Assembly: GCA_938074135.1 (NCBI GenBank)
Contig: CALJFL010000089.1
Coordinates: 1-22,983, forward strand
Reading direction: 5' to 3'
Length of the DNA: 22,983 bases
Origin: an uncultured Halieaceae bacterium
GTDB lineage: Bacteria > Pseudomonadota > Gammaproteobacteria > Pseudomonadales > Halieaceae
The notes beneath the pieces are model-generated. The model saw nothing but the letters and a program-made list of their open reading frames with translations, was not told where the DNA came from and searched no databases. This document shows, in pieces, positions 15,169 to 22,503 of this stretch (its first letter is position 1; each line of letters begins with the position of its first letter). The translations under genes were made by a program, and so were the position numbers.

Positions 15169-17142
15169 CTATCCTTGCGGCGAATACCAGATTGGCGATG
15201 TGTAGGCCCGTTCCTGCAACTCGGCCGGGACATCGTTGGGCCGCTCCGCAGCATAGCGGACAGCATCGTAGGTGGTCCATCGCGGCGTTGATACCTGCAG
15301 CACACGCACGTAATAAAACGCGTCATCTGCGGCATTGAAGTCAGGGTCACGCCAGACTGTTGAGAGCCTGGCGGCACCACTGTCTGCATCGTAGGTGGCC
15401 TTGTCGACATCAACGGTAGACGGCAGCATGGCGACCAGGCCTGTTGTCGGGTCAGGGATTCTATCGCCAGCCCAGGCCACGTCGTAGATCTTCTCGTGCA
15501 GGTCTCCCGCCTCGTCGAGCCAGCCCTTGATAACCTGCACCCGGTCCAGGCCGGCACCCAGGGCATCTTTCTCGGCCAGGATCACAAAGTCAGGTCCGGC
15601 AGTGCCTGTTGGGGCTACCGGTAGGTCACCGCCCATGGGTACACCGAGCGCGTAGCCCTGTTCGACAACGTCTGGCGCCTTGTCCAGATCTGCGGGCAGG
15701 TTCCAGCCGGCGAACAAACGCACGAGAATCCGCGGGCCACTGCTGGCATAGACTTCCCGCCTGACCAGGGCATCATAGATTTCTGCGCGAGTATTGTCCT
15801 TGGCCCAGACCGCGGCATAACCCGATGCTGCCAGGTCCCGGTTGGGCCAGAGACTGCCTCCCATGCGATTACTGAGGCGGCTCACGCTGGGTTCGGAGTC
15901 GAGAAACTTGCCATAGAAGTTGTCGCTGTCTGCGGTCGCCAGCGAGGTGTGCGCGTCGGTACTGCCAATCATGCCCATTTTGAAGGGGTTGCTGCCCAGC
16001 TCTTTGCCGAGTTTCAAGCCGGTCTTCAATACCGGACGAGCGTATTCATGCGCCAGCGACTGCGCTTTGTTTTCCTGGTCCCTGGGGTCCATGCCGATAT
16101 TGGTTTCGTCCCAATTCTCGAAGTCGGCAAAGGGATCAGCGGGAGAGAGCAGGGGGTGGGCTTCTGCGTCACCCTTTACCTGGGTCATTTCGTACACCGG
16201 CTCCCAGCGTATCCTCAACTGTGCATAGTCGGCAGTCATCGGTTCACCGTTGCCCTGGGCCTCGGCAAACATCAATCCGTCGGACAGGTTGCCATTGTGG
16301 GGTATGGTGATGACACCTCCCGAAGTCTTGTCGACATAGTCCTGCAACGCCGCCCATAGCTCTTCGGGATTCCTGCCGCTGGTGGAGGGGTAGGGGGTGT
16401 GCTGCAGCGTTTTCTCAGGACCGTCACGGAAGATGACGTTGCGATGCAGGTTGCGGCCATCGATCATCGAGGTCCACTCATAACCGATCAGTGCGCTAAA
16501 CGTGCCCGGGTCATTATATTCTTCGGCAGACTCATTGACCTCGCGCCAGATGTCCTTAGTGAACTGGGCAGGTATTTGGGAGCCGTAATCCACGGTGCGA
16601 GCTATGCTCCCCACGAAATCGTCGAGGACCTCGGCCAGCTTGTTATCTGCCAGCATTTTCTGCCAGCGCTGTGCCACGTCCGCCTGCAGCAGTGCCTCGC
16701 TGTTGGCGTTCAGTTCCCGCATCACACCCATGAATTCGGCGTGATCCGAGACCATCAGGAAATCCAGCGGTTGCGCCAGCTTTGCCTCCAGACCGCCGCT
16801 GGAGGTCAGGGTGTCACCTCGGGCAAACGCGAAGGTGTCCGCCGGGGTCAGGGTTTTGTTGCCAAAAGAGAAGGCATCGAAAGACAGGTTGGAGTGAACG
16901 TGCAGGTCGCCCCACAGCAAACGCGTTGGATTGGAGCTCGCCGCAGTGGAACTGGCCGCAGTGGAGCTGGCCGCAGTGGAACTGGCCGCCACTTCCTCCG
17001 AGGTTGCGTCTGAAGTAGGTATATCGGTAGTCTTTGCCGGCTCAGGTGGCTCCTGACAACCGACCAGCAACAGTGCCACCAGGCCGGTAGCCAGTGATTT
17101 CAGTGATAAGGGGGTTTGAACTGGGCCCATTATTGTCGGCAT
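15169..17142 (-). CDS. DUF3604 lipoprotein (PHP-like)
   Basis: This is a 657-residue protein. A lipoprotein signal peptide runs to the lipobox LVGC, with C29 as the lipidated residue, so it is membrane-anchored. A low-complexity linker with AASST repeats (52-71) follows. The DUF3604 body begins at about residue 74 with LLWGDLHVHSNLSFDAF (H81 and H83), then SDHAEFMG, later GVITIPHNGN and GMIGSTDAH. These His/Asp-rich motifs resemble the metal sites of PHP-type phosphoesterases, suggesting a metal-dependent hydrolase, but the family has no settled reaction. It ends SPIWYSPQG. AAGGA lies about 7 bases before the ATG, supporting this start. It is divergent from the quinoprotein gene and upstream of tetR. 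Confidence 0.93.
   Translation of the reverse strand: MPTIMGPVQTPLSLKSLATGLVALLLVGCQEPPEPAKTTDIPTSDATSEEVAASSTAASSTAASSTAASSNPTRLLWGDLHVHSNLSFDAFSFGNKTLTPADTFAFARGDTLTSSGGLEAKLAQPLDFLMVSDHAEFMGVMRELNANSEALLQADVAQRWQKMLADNKLAEVLDDFVGSIARTVDYGSQIPAQFTKDIWREVNESAEEYNDPGTFSALIGYEWTSMIDGRNLHRNVIFRDGPEKTLQHTPYPSTSGRNPEELWAALQDYVDKTSGGVITIPHNGNLSDGLMFAEAQGNGEPMTADYAQLRIRWEPVYEMTQVKGDAEAHPLLSPADPFADFENWDETNIGMDPRDQENKAQSLAHEYARPVLKTGLKLGKELGSNPFKMGMIGSTDAHTSLATADSDNFYGKFLDSEPSVSRLSNRMGGSLWPNRDLAASGYAAVWAKDNTRAEIYDALVRREVYASSGPRILVRLFAGWNLPADLDKAPDVVEQGYALGVPMGGDLPVAPTGTAGPDFVILAEKDALGAGLDRVQVIKGWLDEAGDLHEKIYDVAWAGDRIPDPTTGLVAMLPSTVDVDKATYDADSGAARLSTVWRDPDFNAADDAFYYVRVLQVSTPRWTTYDAVRYAAERPNDVPAELQERAYTSPIWYSPQG
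16940..16989. repeat. 15-bp coding tandem repeat (AASST linker)
   Basis: Three near-identical 15-base units (GCCGCAGTGGAACTG on the plus strand; one differs by one base) plus partial flanking copies encode the AASST repeats of the DUF3604 linker. Near-identity at the DNA level points to recent slippage or unequal exchange. The linker probably spaces the catalytic domain from the membrane anchor. Confidence 0.9.
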
Positions 17143-17177
17143 GCTTTTTCCTTCGCTTTGATGCAGTTTTTATTGTC

Positions 17178-17183
17178 TATAAT
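17178..17183 (+). promoter_or_regulatory. Candidate -10 element (TATAAT) for the quinoprotein gene
   Basis: A perfect TATAAT lies in the 194-bp divergent gap between the DUF3604 and quinoprotein genes, about 150 bp before the GTG start. No good -35 is found at the normal distance (TTGATG occurs only 14 bases upstream), so an activator may be needed or this may be chance in an AT-rich stretch. Confidence 0.35.
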
Positions 17184-17237
17184 GAGCATAACTGCGAATT
17201 ACAGCGAATGTAAGTGGTCAAAAAAAATGGTACTTGC

Positions 17238-17275
17238 CGCTGCCAGTTGCCGGTTCGGCATAGCAAACGGCAGCG
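17238..17275. repeat. Nested stem-loop upstream of the quinoprotein gene
   Basis: Outer arms CGCTGCC (17238-17244) and GGCAGCG (17269-17275) enclose a second hairpin, TGCCG-GTT-CGGCA (17248-17260). If transcription starts near 17190, this two-stem structure would be in the 5' leader. It matches no riboswitch I recognise. Confidence 0.4.
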
Positions 17276-17336
17276 CTCGTAATGTTGGCAATGCTTGTGT
17301 ATCGTAGTTCCGCTGTCATATTTGGAGAACAATAAA

Positions 17337-19283
17337 GTGACCTTAACTGTCTATCGCCGAAAGCGTGGTTTGAAACCCATTACCAATGCCTTGACCGGTG
17401 TCCTGTGCGGCCTCTTGTTAGCGCCAATTGCTTTTTCCGAGGAGTCTGAGCAGGCCACGACGATGTCGTCAACGGACGAAATGCGCGCCGTGTCGGGAGA
17501 GTTGGGCGAACGTGCGAGTCTTCCCGGTGCAGCGCTGTTTGCCACACACTGCGCCAGTTGCCACAACGGACAGGTATACAAGGCGCCACACACAACGTGG
17601 CTTGAGATGATGCCGGCGCGCAGCATTTACCGCGCAATGGACGGCGGCATAATGAGTGCGCAGTCCTCGATGCTGTCTGATGAGCAGAAAGTACATGTTG
17701 TTGAGTACCTGCTACAGGAGCGCTTTACCGACGCCGACCTGGCGCCCAGTTACGCCATGTGCGAGGGCGACGCCGCTCGTTTTTCAGCGTTTGACGAAAA
17801 GGAGTTAACCGGCTGGGGCCGCGATACTTCCCGTTTTGTTCCGGCTAGCGTGGCTCAACTGGCGTTAGAAGACATTCCCCGACTAAAACCGAAGTGGAGC
17901 TTTGGTTTTCCGGGCGCCATGAGAGCGCGCTCGCAACCCACTGTTGCCATGGGCGCCATTTTTGTTGGCAGCCAGGATGGCACCGTTTACGCACTAGACC
18001 TGCAAACAGGCTGTGTACGCTGGGCCTTCGAGGCCAGCGCCGAGGTGCGCACTGGCGTGGTACTGGGCAAGCACGGCGATGATCAGGCCACCGCTTACTT
18101 TGGTGATATTATCGCCAATGTCTATGCCGTGGATGCAACCTCGGGTGAGTTGCGTTGGAAGGTCAGCGCCGACGATCACCATAGCGCCACCCTGACTGGC
18201 ACGCCCGCCTACCATAACGGTGTCATTTACCAGCCGGTCTCTTCGCTGGAGGTTATAGCGGCCGCCAATCCCGAATATGAATGCTGCAGCTTTCGCGGCA
18301 AGGTGATCGCCCTCAATGGCGCTGACGGTAGCGTCCGCTGGGAGAGTTATTCCATTGAGCAGGAGCCCGCGGTGACGGGTAAGACAGCGGCCGGTACCGC
18401 TATCCTGTCACCTTCTGGTGTGCCTGTCTGGACCAGCCCCACTATCGATGCGGCCAACAATATTTTGTACTTCGGCACCGGGGAGAATTATTCCACGCCC
18501 GCCGACGACAACAGTGATGCCATCGTGGCAGTAAAGCTCGATACCGGCGAGCGGATCTGGCACCACCAGGTATTTGCGGGTGATGCCTGGAATGTCGCGT
18601 GCATGATGGTGGACAACCCTAACTGTCCTAAAGAAGACGGCCCGGATTTCGATCAGGGTTCCAGTCCTTTGCTTGTGCAACTGGATAATGGAAAAAGCTT
18701 ACTGGTAGCCGGCCATAAGGATGGCTCGGTACTGGGGTATGACCCCAATGGTAAAGCAGAACCGCTGTGGCGGGTTCGGGTGGGTCGCGGCAGTATTCAG
18801 GGCGGTATTCATTTCGGCATGGCGGCAGAGGGCACTCGCATCTACGCGCCGGTTAACGATATGAACAATACCCGTAACGGCGATATCCTGGATCCCGATG
18901 CGGCCCGGCCCGGCGTGCATGCCATTGACGCGTCAACCGGGAAGGTGCTGTGGAGCCATGTTCAGGAGAACGTGTGTGGCAGTGGGCGAGAGTTCTGCGA
19001 TCCAGGGGTGTCTTCTCCGGTCACCGCCATACCTGGAGCAGTGATTGCCGGTCATCTCGATGGCTACCTGCGAGCCTACGATGGGCAGACCGGTAAAGTG
19101 CTTATGGAGTACGACACCACCCAACCGGTTACCACTGTCAATGGCGTGCCCGCCACGGGCGGCAGCATGAGCGGTGCCGGGCCAACCGTCGCCCAGGGCC
19201 ATGTGATCAGCAATTCAGGCTACGGGCTGTATTCGCATGAGCGCGGTAATCTACTGGTAGTAATGTCGGTAGACGGCAAATAG
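17337..19283 (+). CDS. Cytochrome c/PQQ quinoprotein dehydrogenase (polyvinyl-alcohol-dehydrogenase-like)
   Basis: This protein has 648 residues from the GTG at 17337, with GGAG 9 bases upstream. The signal peptide (RRKRG, hydrophobic core, cleavage near AFS-EE at 32-36) sends it to the periplasm. A cytochrome c domain follows, with the heme site CASCH at 72-76. The rest is a PQQ-type beta propeller with repeated W-motifs: VYALDLQTGCVRW, VYAVDATSGELRW, VIALNGADGSVRW, VAVKLDTGERIW and VHAIDASTGKVLW. The adjacent cysteines in EYECCSFRG match the vicinal pair typical of PQQ dehydrogenases. N-terminal heme and C-terminal propeller is the order of polyvinyl alcohol dehydrogenase (cytochrome). It should oxidise alcohols and pass electrons to its heme. 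The true substrate is probably another secondary alcohol; this is inference. Confidence 0.92.
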   Translation: MTLTVYRRKRGLKPITNALTGVLCGLLLAPIAFSEESEQATTMSSTDEMRAVSGELGERASLPGAALFATHCASCHNGQVYKAPHTTWLEMMPARSIYRAMDGGIMSAQSSMLSDEQKVHVVEYLLQERFTDADLAPSYAMCEGDAARFSAFDEKELTGWGRDTSRFVPASVAQLALEDIPRLKPKWSFGFPGAMRARSQPTVAMGAIFVGSQDGTVYALDLQTGCVRWAFEASAEVRTGVVLGKHGDDQATAYFGDIIANVYAVDATSGELRWKVSADDHHSATLTGTPAYHNGVIYQPVSSLEVIAAANPEYECCSFRGKVIALNGADGSVRWESYSIEQEPAVTGKTAAGTAILSPSGVPVWTSPTIDAANNILYFGTGENYSTPADDNSDAIVAVKLDTGERIWHHQVFAGDAWNVACMMVDNPNCPKEDGPDFDQGSSPLLVQLDNGKSLLVAGHKDGSVLGYDPNGKAEPLWRVRVGRGSIQGGIHFGMAAEGTRIYAPVNDMNNTRNGDILDPDAARPGVHAIDASTGKVLWSHVQENVCGSGREFCDPGVSSPVTAIPGAVIAGHLDGYLRAYDGQTGKVLMEYDTTQPVTTVNGVPATGGSMSGAGPTVAQGHVISNSGYGLYSHERGNLLVVMSVDGK

Positions 19284-19293
19284 CGGCGAGCGT

Positions 19294-19584
19294 CTAGTTA
19301 TACTCGTAGTCCAGAGCGAGGAGATCGCAGATCGCCCTGATCTGCGCACCGACACGCTGGTGGTCGGGATGGCTGATGTAAGCATCCAGGGCTTCGCGAC
19401 TTGCCAGCGTTATCACCGCGCCGTGTGTGCAGCCCTGGGCGCGGTCGGTAAAATTCTCGCCGACGTTAATCGCCAGGACGCCTGGCAGGCTGCGCAGTGA
19501 TTCGATACCTTCCAGTACCTCTCTCATCGCTTCTTGTTCCTGTCTGTCTCTTAGTGTCATCCAGACAATGTGCTGTACCGGCAT
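19294..19584 (-). CDS. Dabb (stress-responsive alpha/beta-barrel) domain protein
   Basis: This small 96-residue ferredoxin-like protein opens MPVQHIVWMTLRD, with the early His typical of Dabb proteins. It then has the helix EAMREVLEGIESLRSLPGV, INVGENFTDRAQG, the strand HGAVITLASREALDAYISHPDHQRV, and a final helix. Dabb dimers bind hydrophobic ligands, and a few (such as olivetolic acid cyclase) act on polyketides, but most have no known reaction. AGGGGA lies 8 bases before the ATG. It follows the molybdenum-hydroxylase large subunit by 15 bp, forming the last gene of that leftward operon, and is convergent with the quinoprotein gene at a 10-bp distance. Confidence 0.88.
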   Translation of the reverse strand: MPVQHIVWMTLRDRQEQEAMREVLEGIESLRSLPGVLAINVGENFTDRAQGCTHGAVITLASREALDAYISHPDHQRVGAQIRAICDLLALDYEYN

Positions 19585-19599
19585 TGAGCTAATCCCCTT

Positions 19600-21801
19600 C
19601 TAGACCATCTTGAAACCGTGCTTAAGCAGGGGGAATGAGCGTACCCGCTTGCCTGTTGCACTAAACAGCGCGTTGGCCACGGCCGGTGCGATTGGTGTGG
19701 TCGCCTGCTCACCGACACCGGTTGGTGGCTCCTTGCTATCCATGATATGCACTTCAATCTCGGGCATCTGGTCAATACGCATGACCGGATAGTCATGGAA
19801 ATTGCTCTGCACGATCCTGCCATCGACCAGGTCGATGTTGCCATCGTGCACTGCCGACAGTCCCAGTGAGATGCCACCTTGTATCTGCGCCTCTATGCCC
19901 AGCGGATTGACGGCAAAACCGCAATCGACTACGCAGACGACCCGGTCGACGGAGAACTCACCATTGTCGCCCACAGTGACCTCTACCACCTGTGCGATGG
20001 GTGAAATTGAGTAGACCCGCGCAGCAACCCCGCGGGCACGACCCTTCGGCAGTGGTGTATCCCAGCCGCTCTTTTCTCGCAGTAGGGTGAGCAGGGCATG
20101 CATGCGCGGATTCCCCTGCGTTAAGGCCAGGCGTAGTGCGAGAGGATCCTGGCCACCGGCATGGGCCATTTCGTCCAGGAAGCACTCGTAGGCAATGCCG
20201 GTGTGCGTGTGACCGACCGCCCGCCATTCGTGCGGTATAACGCCTACTTTCGGTGCGTTGTGGCTTTCGACTCTGTGGTTGGGAATGGTATAGGACGTGC
20301 CGTAGGGGAACACACCGAAGGGTTCCTGCAGGCAACCGTCCAGGCTGTACCCGTCCATGCCGTTGACCATATAGGCCGGGTCGTGTTTGGTGTGCTGCAT
20401 AATAGACTGGCCGACCACGGTCTGGTGCCAGGCCAATGGCATACCCTTGTCGTCCAGTGCGCCGCGCATTTTATGCACGAACAGCGGGCGATAGTAGCCG
20501 CCACGAATATCTTCCTCACGCGACCAGATTATCTGTACCGGTACGCCCTCACCACGGGCCGCCTCTACGGCTTCTATGGTGTAGTCGGCAGTTTTGCTCG
20601 CCCGGCGGCCGAAGGTTCCACCCATCAATGTGCGATTGATGACGACAGACTCTTCCGGCAACTCCAATAGCCGTGCTACCAGGGTACGGTCGTTGCTCTG
20701 GTACTGGGTGCCCACCCACACTTCACAGCTGTCCTTTTTAACCAGCGCGGTACAGTTCATCGGCTCCATGGTGGCATGGGCGAGATAGGGCATCTCATAC
20801 ACCGCTTCCACTTTGCGTTCCGCTTTGGCTATAACCGACACGCTGTCGCCTATGTCCTCTGCCAGCATCCCTGGCTGATCTGCCAGTTCGCGATATTCCT
20901 TGTAAAATCCCTCTGTCGACAGCTCGGCATTGGGGCCTTCGTCCCAGGTGATTTTGAGGGCATCCCGTCCCTTTTTGGCTGTCCAGTAGTCTCTGGCCAG
21001 TACCACAACACCGTTCGATATCTGCTTGGCTTTCACCACACCCGCAATCTTCATCGCTTCACTGGCGTCGAATGAAACGACCTTGCCGTCGAATACAGGG
21101 CAGCGGGCGATGGAGCCATAGAGCATACCCGGCAGTTTCACGTCGATGCCAAAGATCGCCGAGCCATCCACCTTCGACGGCCCTTCATGTCGATGTCGAC
21201 CCTTGCCGAGGATGATGAAGTCAGCCGGGTCCTTGAGCTTTACGTCTTCCGGTGGGGCTATGTCCTCGCGGCTGATGATGGCCAGTAACTCGCCATAACT
21301 GGCGCGCTGGCCATCGGCAGGATTGATCACGTGGCTGTCGCGAGTTTCGAGGCTTTGCGTATCCACCTGCCAAAGTCGGGCTGCCGCTTCGACCAGCATT
21401 GCCCGGGCCTGGGCGCCGGCAGTGCGCAGTGGCATATAGGAACTGCCGGTTGAAATGCTGCCGGCAGTCAGGTATTCACCGAAAATCGGGCTGTAGAACT
21501 CGGGCGACGTAGGTGCGGGCTCCAGTTTGATGGCGTCCCAGGCGGCATCAAGTTCTTCGGCCACCATCATCGGCAAACTGGTATAAGCGCCATTGCCGAA
21601 CTCTGAATGGTTCATCAACAGGGTGATGGTGTTATCCGGGTCGATGCGAATGAAGGTATTAATCTGGACCGGGGCATCGCTGGCCACCGCGCTCGCACGG
21701 GCTGGCAGGTAGAGGCCGAACATCAAACTGCCGGCGGAAAGACTGGTGGCCTTGATGAATCCCCGGCGTGAGACGCCAGTGAGGGTATCTGCTGGTTTCA
21801 T
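19600..21801 (-). CDS. Molybdopterin-binding subunit of a xanthine-oxidase-family hydroxylase (isoquinoline 1-oxidoreductase beta-like)
   Basis: This protein has 733 residues from the ATG at 21801, which overlaps the stop codon of the small subunit by ATGA and has AGGAGG 8 bases upstream. The frame stays open to 21984, but that is a shadow of the small-subunit gene. A Tat signal, SRRGFIK (11-17) plus a hydrophobic stretch ending ARASA, exports the folded holoenzyme. Molybdenum-domain motifs include GRHRHEGPSKVDGSAIFGID, YLAHATMEPMNCTA, NRTLMGGTFGRRAS and the late PPTGVGEQATTPIAPA, where E698 is the expected catalytic Glu. The family hydroxylates N-heteroaromatics or oxidises aldehydes with water-derived oxygen. 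Isoquinoline-type enzymes lack a FAD subunit, matching this two-gene set. The acceptor may be a c-type cytochrome. Confidence 0.93.
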   Translation of the reverse strand: MKPADTLTGVSRRGFIKATSLSAGSLMFGLYLPARASAVASDAPVQINTFIRIDPDNTITLLMNHSEFGNGAYTSLPMMVAEELDAAWDAIKLEPAPTSPEFYSPIFGEYLTAGSISTGSSYMPLRTAGAQARAMLVEAAARLWQVDTQSLETRDSHVINPADGQRASYGELLAIISREDIAPPEDVKLKDPADFIILGKGRHRHEGPSKVDGSAIFGIDVKLPGMLYGSIARCPVFDGKVVSFDASEAMKIAGVVKAKQISNGVVVLARDYWTAKKGRDALKITWDEGPNAELSTEGFYKEYRELADQPGMLAEDIGDSVSVIAKAERKVEAVYEMPYLAHATMEPMNCTALVKKDSCEVWVGTQYQSNDRTLVARLLELPEESVVINRTLMGGTFGRRASKTADYTIEAVEAARGEGVPVQIIWSREEDIRGGYYRPLFVHKMRGALDDKGMPLAWHQTVVGQSIMQHTKHDPAYMVNGMDGYSLDGCLQEPFGVFPYGTSYTIPNHRVESHNAPKVGVIPHEWRAVGHTHTGIAYECFLDEMAHAGGQDPLALRLALTQGNPRMHALLTLLREKSGWDTPLPKGRARGVAARVYSISPIAQVVEVTVGDNGEFSVDRVVCVVDCGFAVNPLGIEAQIQGGISLGLSAVHDGNIDLVDGRIVQSNFHDYPVMRIDQMPEIEVHIMDSKEPPTGVGEQATTPIAPAVANALFSATGKRVRSFPLLKHGFKMV

Positions 21802-22271
21802 GCGCTGGCCTCCTTCTGCAGGTTGCCGGCGGCGGCATGAATAGCCTCGCGAATACGCTGGTAAGTGCCACAGCGACAGACATGTCCCGACATGGCGGTA
21901 TCGATATCCTGGTCGCTGGGATTGGTGTTTTCGTTGAGCAGGGCCGTTGCTGCCATGATTTGTCCGGACTGGCAGTAGCCGCACTGGGCCACGTCGTGCT
22001 CCAGCCAGGCCTCCTGCACCACGCTGAGTTTGCCGTCTTGCGCAAGGTTCTCGATGGTCTCTATCGCCTTGCCCTGCAGGCTACTCGCCGGAACCGAGCA
22101 TGAGCGCATCGGCTGGCCGTCCACGTGAACCGTACAGGCGCCGCACATGGCGATGCCGCAGCCGAACTTGGTGCCTGTCATTTGCAGGTGGTCACGCAGT
22201 ACCCAAAGCAGGGGGGTATCGTCGGTGGCATCGACGGTGTGTTCACGGCCGTTGACCTTGAGTTTCATCAT
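21798..22271 (-). CDS. [2Fe-2S] subunit of the molybdenum hydroxylase (isoquinoline 1-oxidoreductase alpha-like)
   Basis: This 157-residue protein carries two iron-sulphur domains. The N-terminal plant-type cluster uses C38, C43, C46 and C58 (KFGCGIAMCGACTVHVDG). The C-terminal helical cluster uses C97, C100, C132 and C134 (QCGYCQSGQ and HVCRCGTY). It moves electrons from the molybdenum centre to the external acceptor. It has no signal peptide; the Tat signal of the large subunit probably carries it across as a folded complex. GGAG lies 7 bases before the first of two adjacent ATGs. It is the first gene of the operon and is coupled by ATGA to the large subunit. Confidence 0.95.
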   Translation of the reverse strand: MMKLKVNGREHTVDATDDTPLLWVLRDHLQMTGTKFGCGIAMCGACTVHVDGQPMRSCSVPASSLQGKAIETIENLAQDGKLSVVQEAWLEHDVAQCGYCQSGQIMAATALLNENTNPSDQDIDTAMSGHVCRCGTYQRIREAIHAAAGNLQKEASA

Positions 22272-22342
22272 ATTGCGACTCCAGCGCTGGTAGTGCCTTG
22301 AGGGAGGATTATGCCCTCGAAAATGACTTTTTGCGTTACTTA

Positions 22343-22348
22343 ATTATA
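22343..22348 (-). promoter_or_regulatory. Candidate -10 element (TATAAT) for the molybdenum-hydroxylase operon
   Basis: A perfect TATAAT on the minus strand lies about 70 bases upstream of the small-subunit start codon. No clear -35 is found 17 bases further upstream. A GAGGG/CCCTC inverted repeat (22300-22318) lies in the presumed leader. Confidence 0.35.
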
Positions 22349-22399
22349 GAAGACACCCCGGGGACCCTGGAGGTTCCGGTTTGTAGTCTATGCTCCAAA

Positions 22400-22430
22400 G
22401 TGTATACATTTCTACAAAATAAGTATGCAC
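22400..22430. promoter_or_regulatory. Putative GntR/FadR-type operator pair
   Basis: TGTATACA (22401-22408) is a perfect palindrome of the GTATAC type common in FadR-subfamily operators. Together with the distal GTATGCAC (22423-22430) it also forms an imperfect inverted repeat with GTGTATAC (22400-22407). It lies about 75-100 bp before the GntR-type gene and upstream of the divergent molybdenum-hydroxylase operon, so it could control both. Confidence 0.4.
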
Positions 22431-22503
22431 TAGGGGGTAAAGTGTAGTTCAATAGGTGCCGGAAGTGGCTCCAAATTCCCGCGGTCTCTACAGGAATACA
22501 AGC

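Noticed and set aside
15045..15338. Plus-strand frame with MARPx repeats
   Set aside because: It is also produced by the 15-bp array and then runs antisense to the DUF3604 coding end; no ribosome site was seen.
14973..15566. Long minus-strand frame with FRPxH-type pentapeptide repeats
   Set aside because: It overlaps the DUF3604 gene in another frame; the peptide period is a by-product of the 15-bp DNA repeat. It has no ribosome site.
19958..20670. Frames antisense or out of frame within the molybdenum subunit
   Set aside because: Family motifs run without break through the minus-strand gene at 19600-21801; these are shadows in GC-rich DNA.
21802..21984. N-terminal extension of the molybdenum subunit
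   Set aside because: These bases are the 3' end of the small-subunit gene; the Tat signal begins just after the ATG at 21801, which has a strong AGGAGG.
22366..22380. Fifth copy of the 18-bp TetR-type site near CCGGTTT
   Set aside because: Only the right half matches; the left half (CCCTGG) does not resemble AAACCG.
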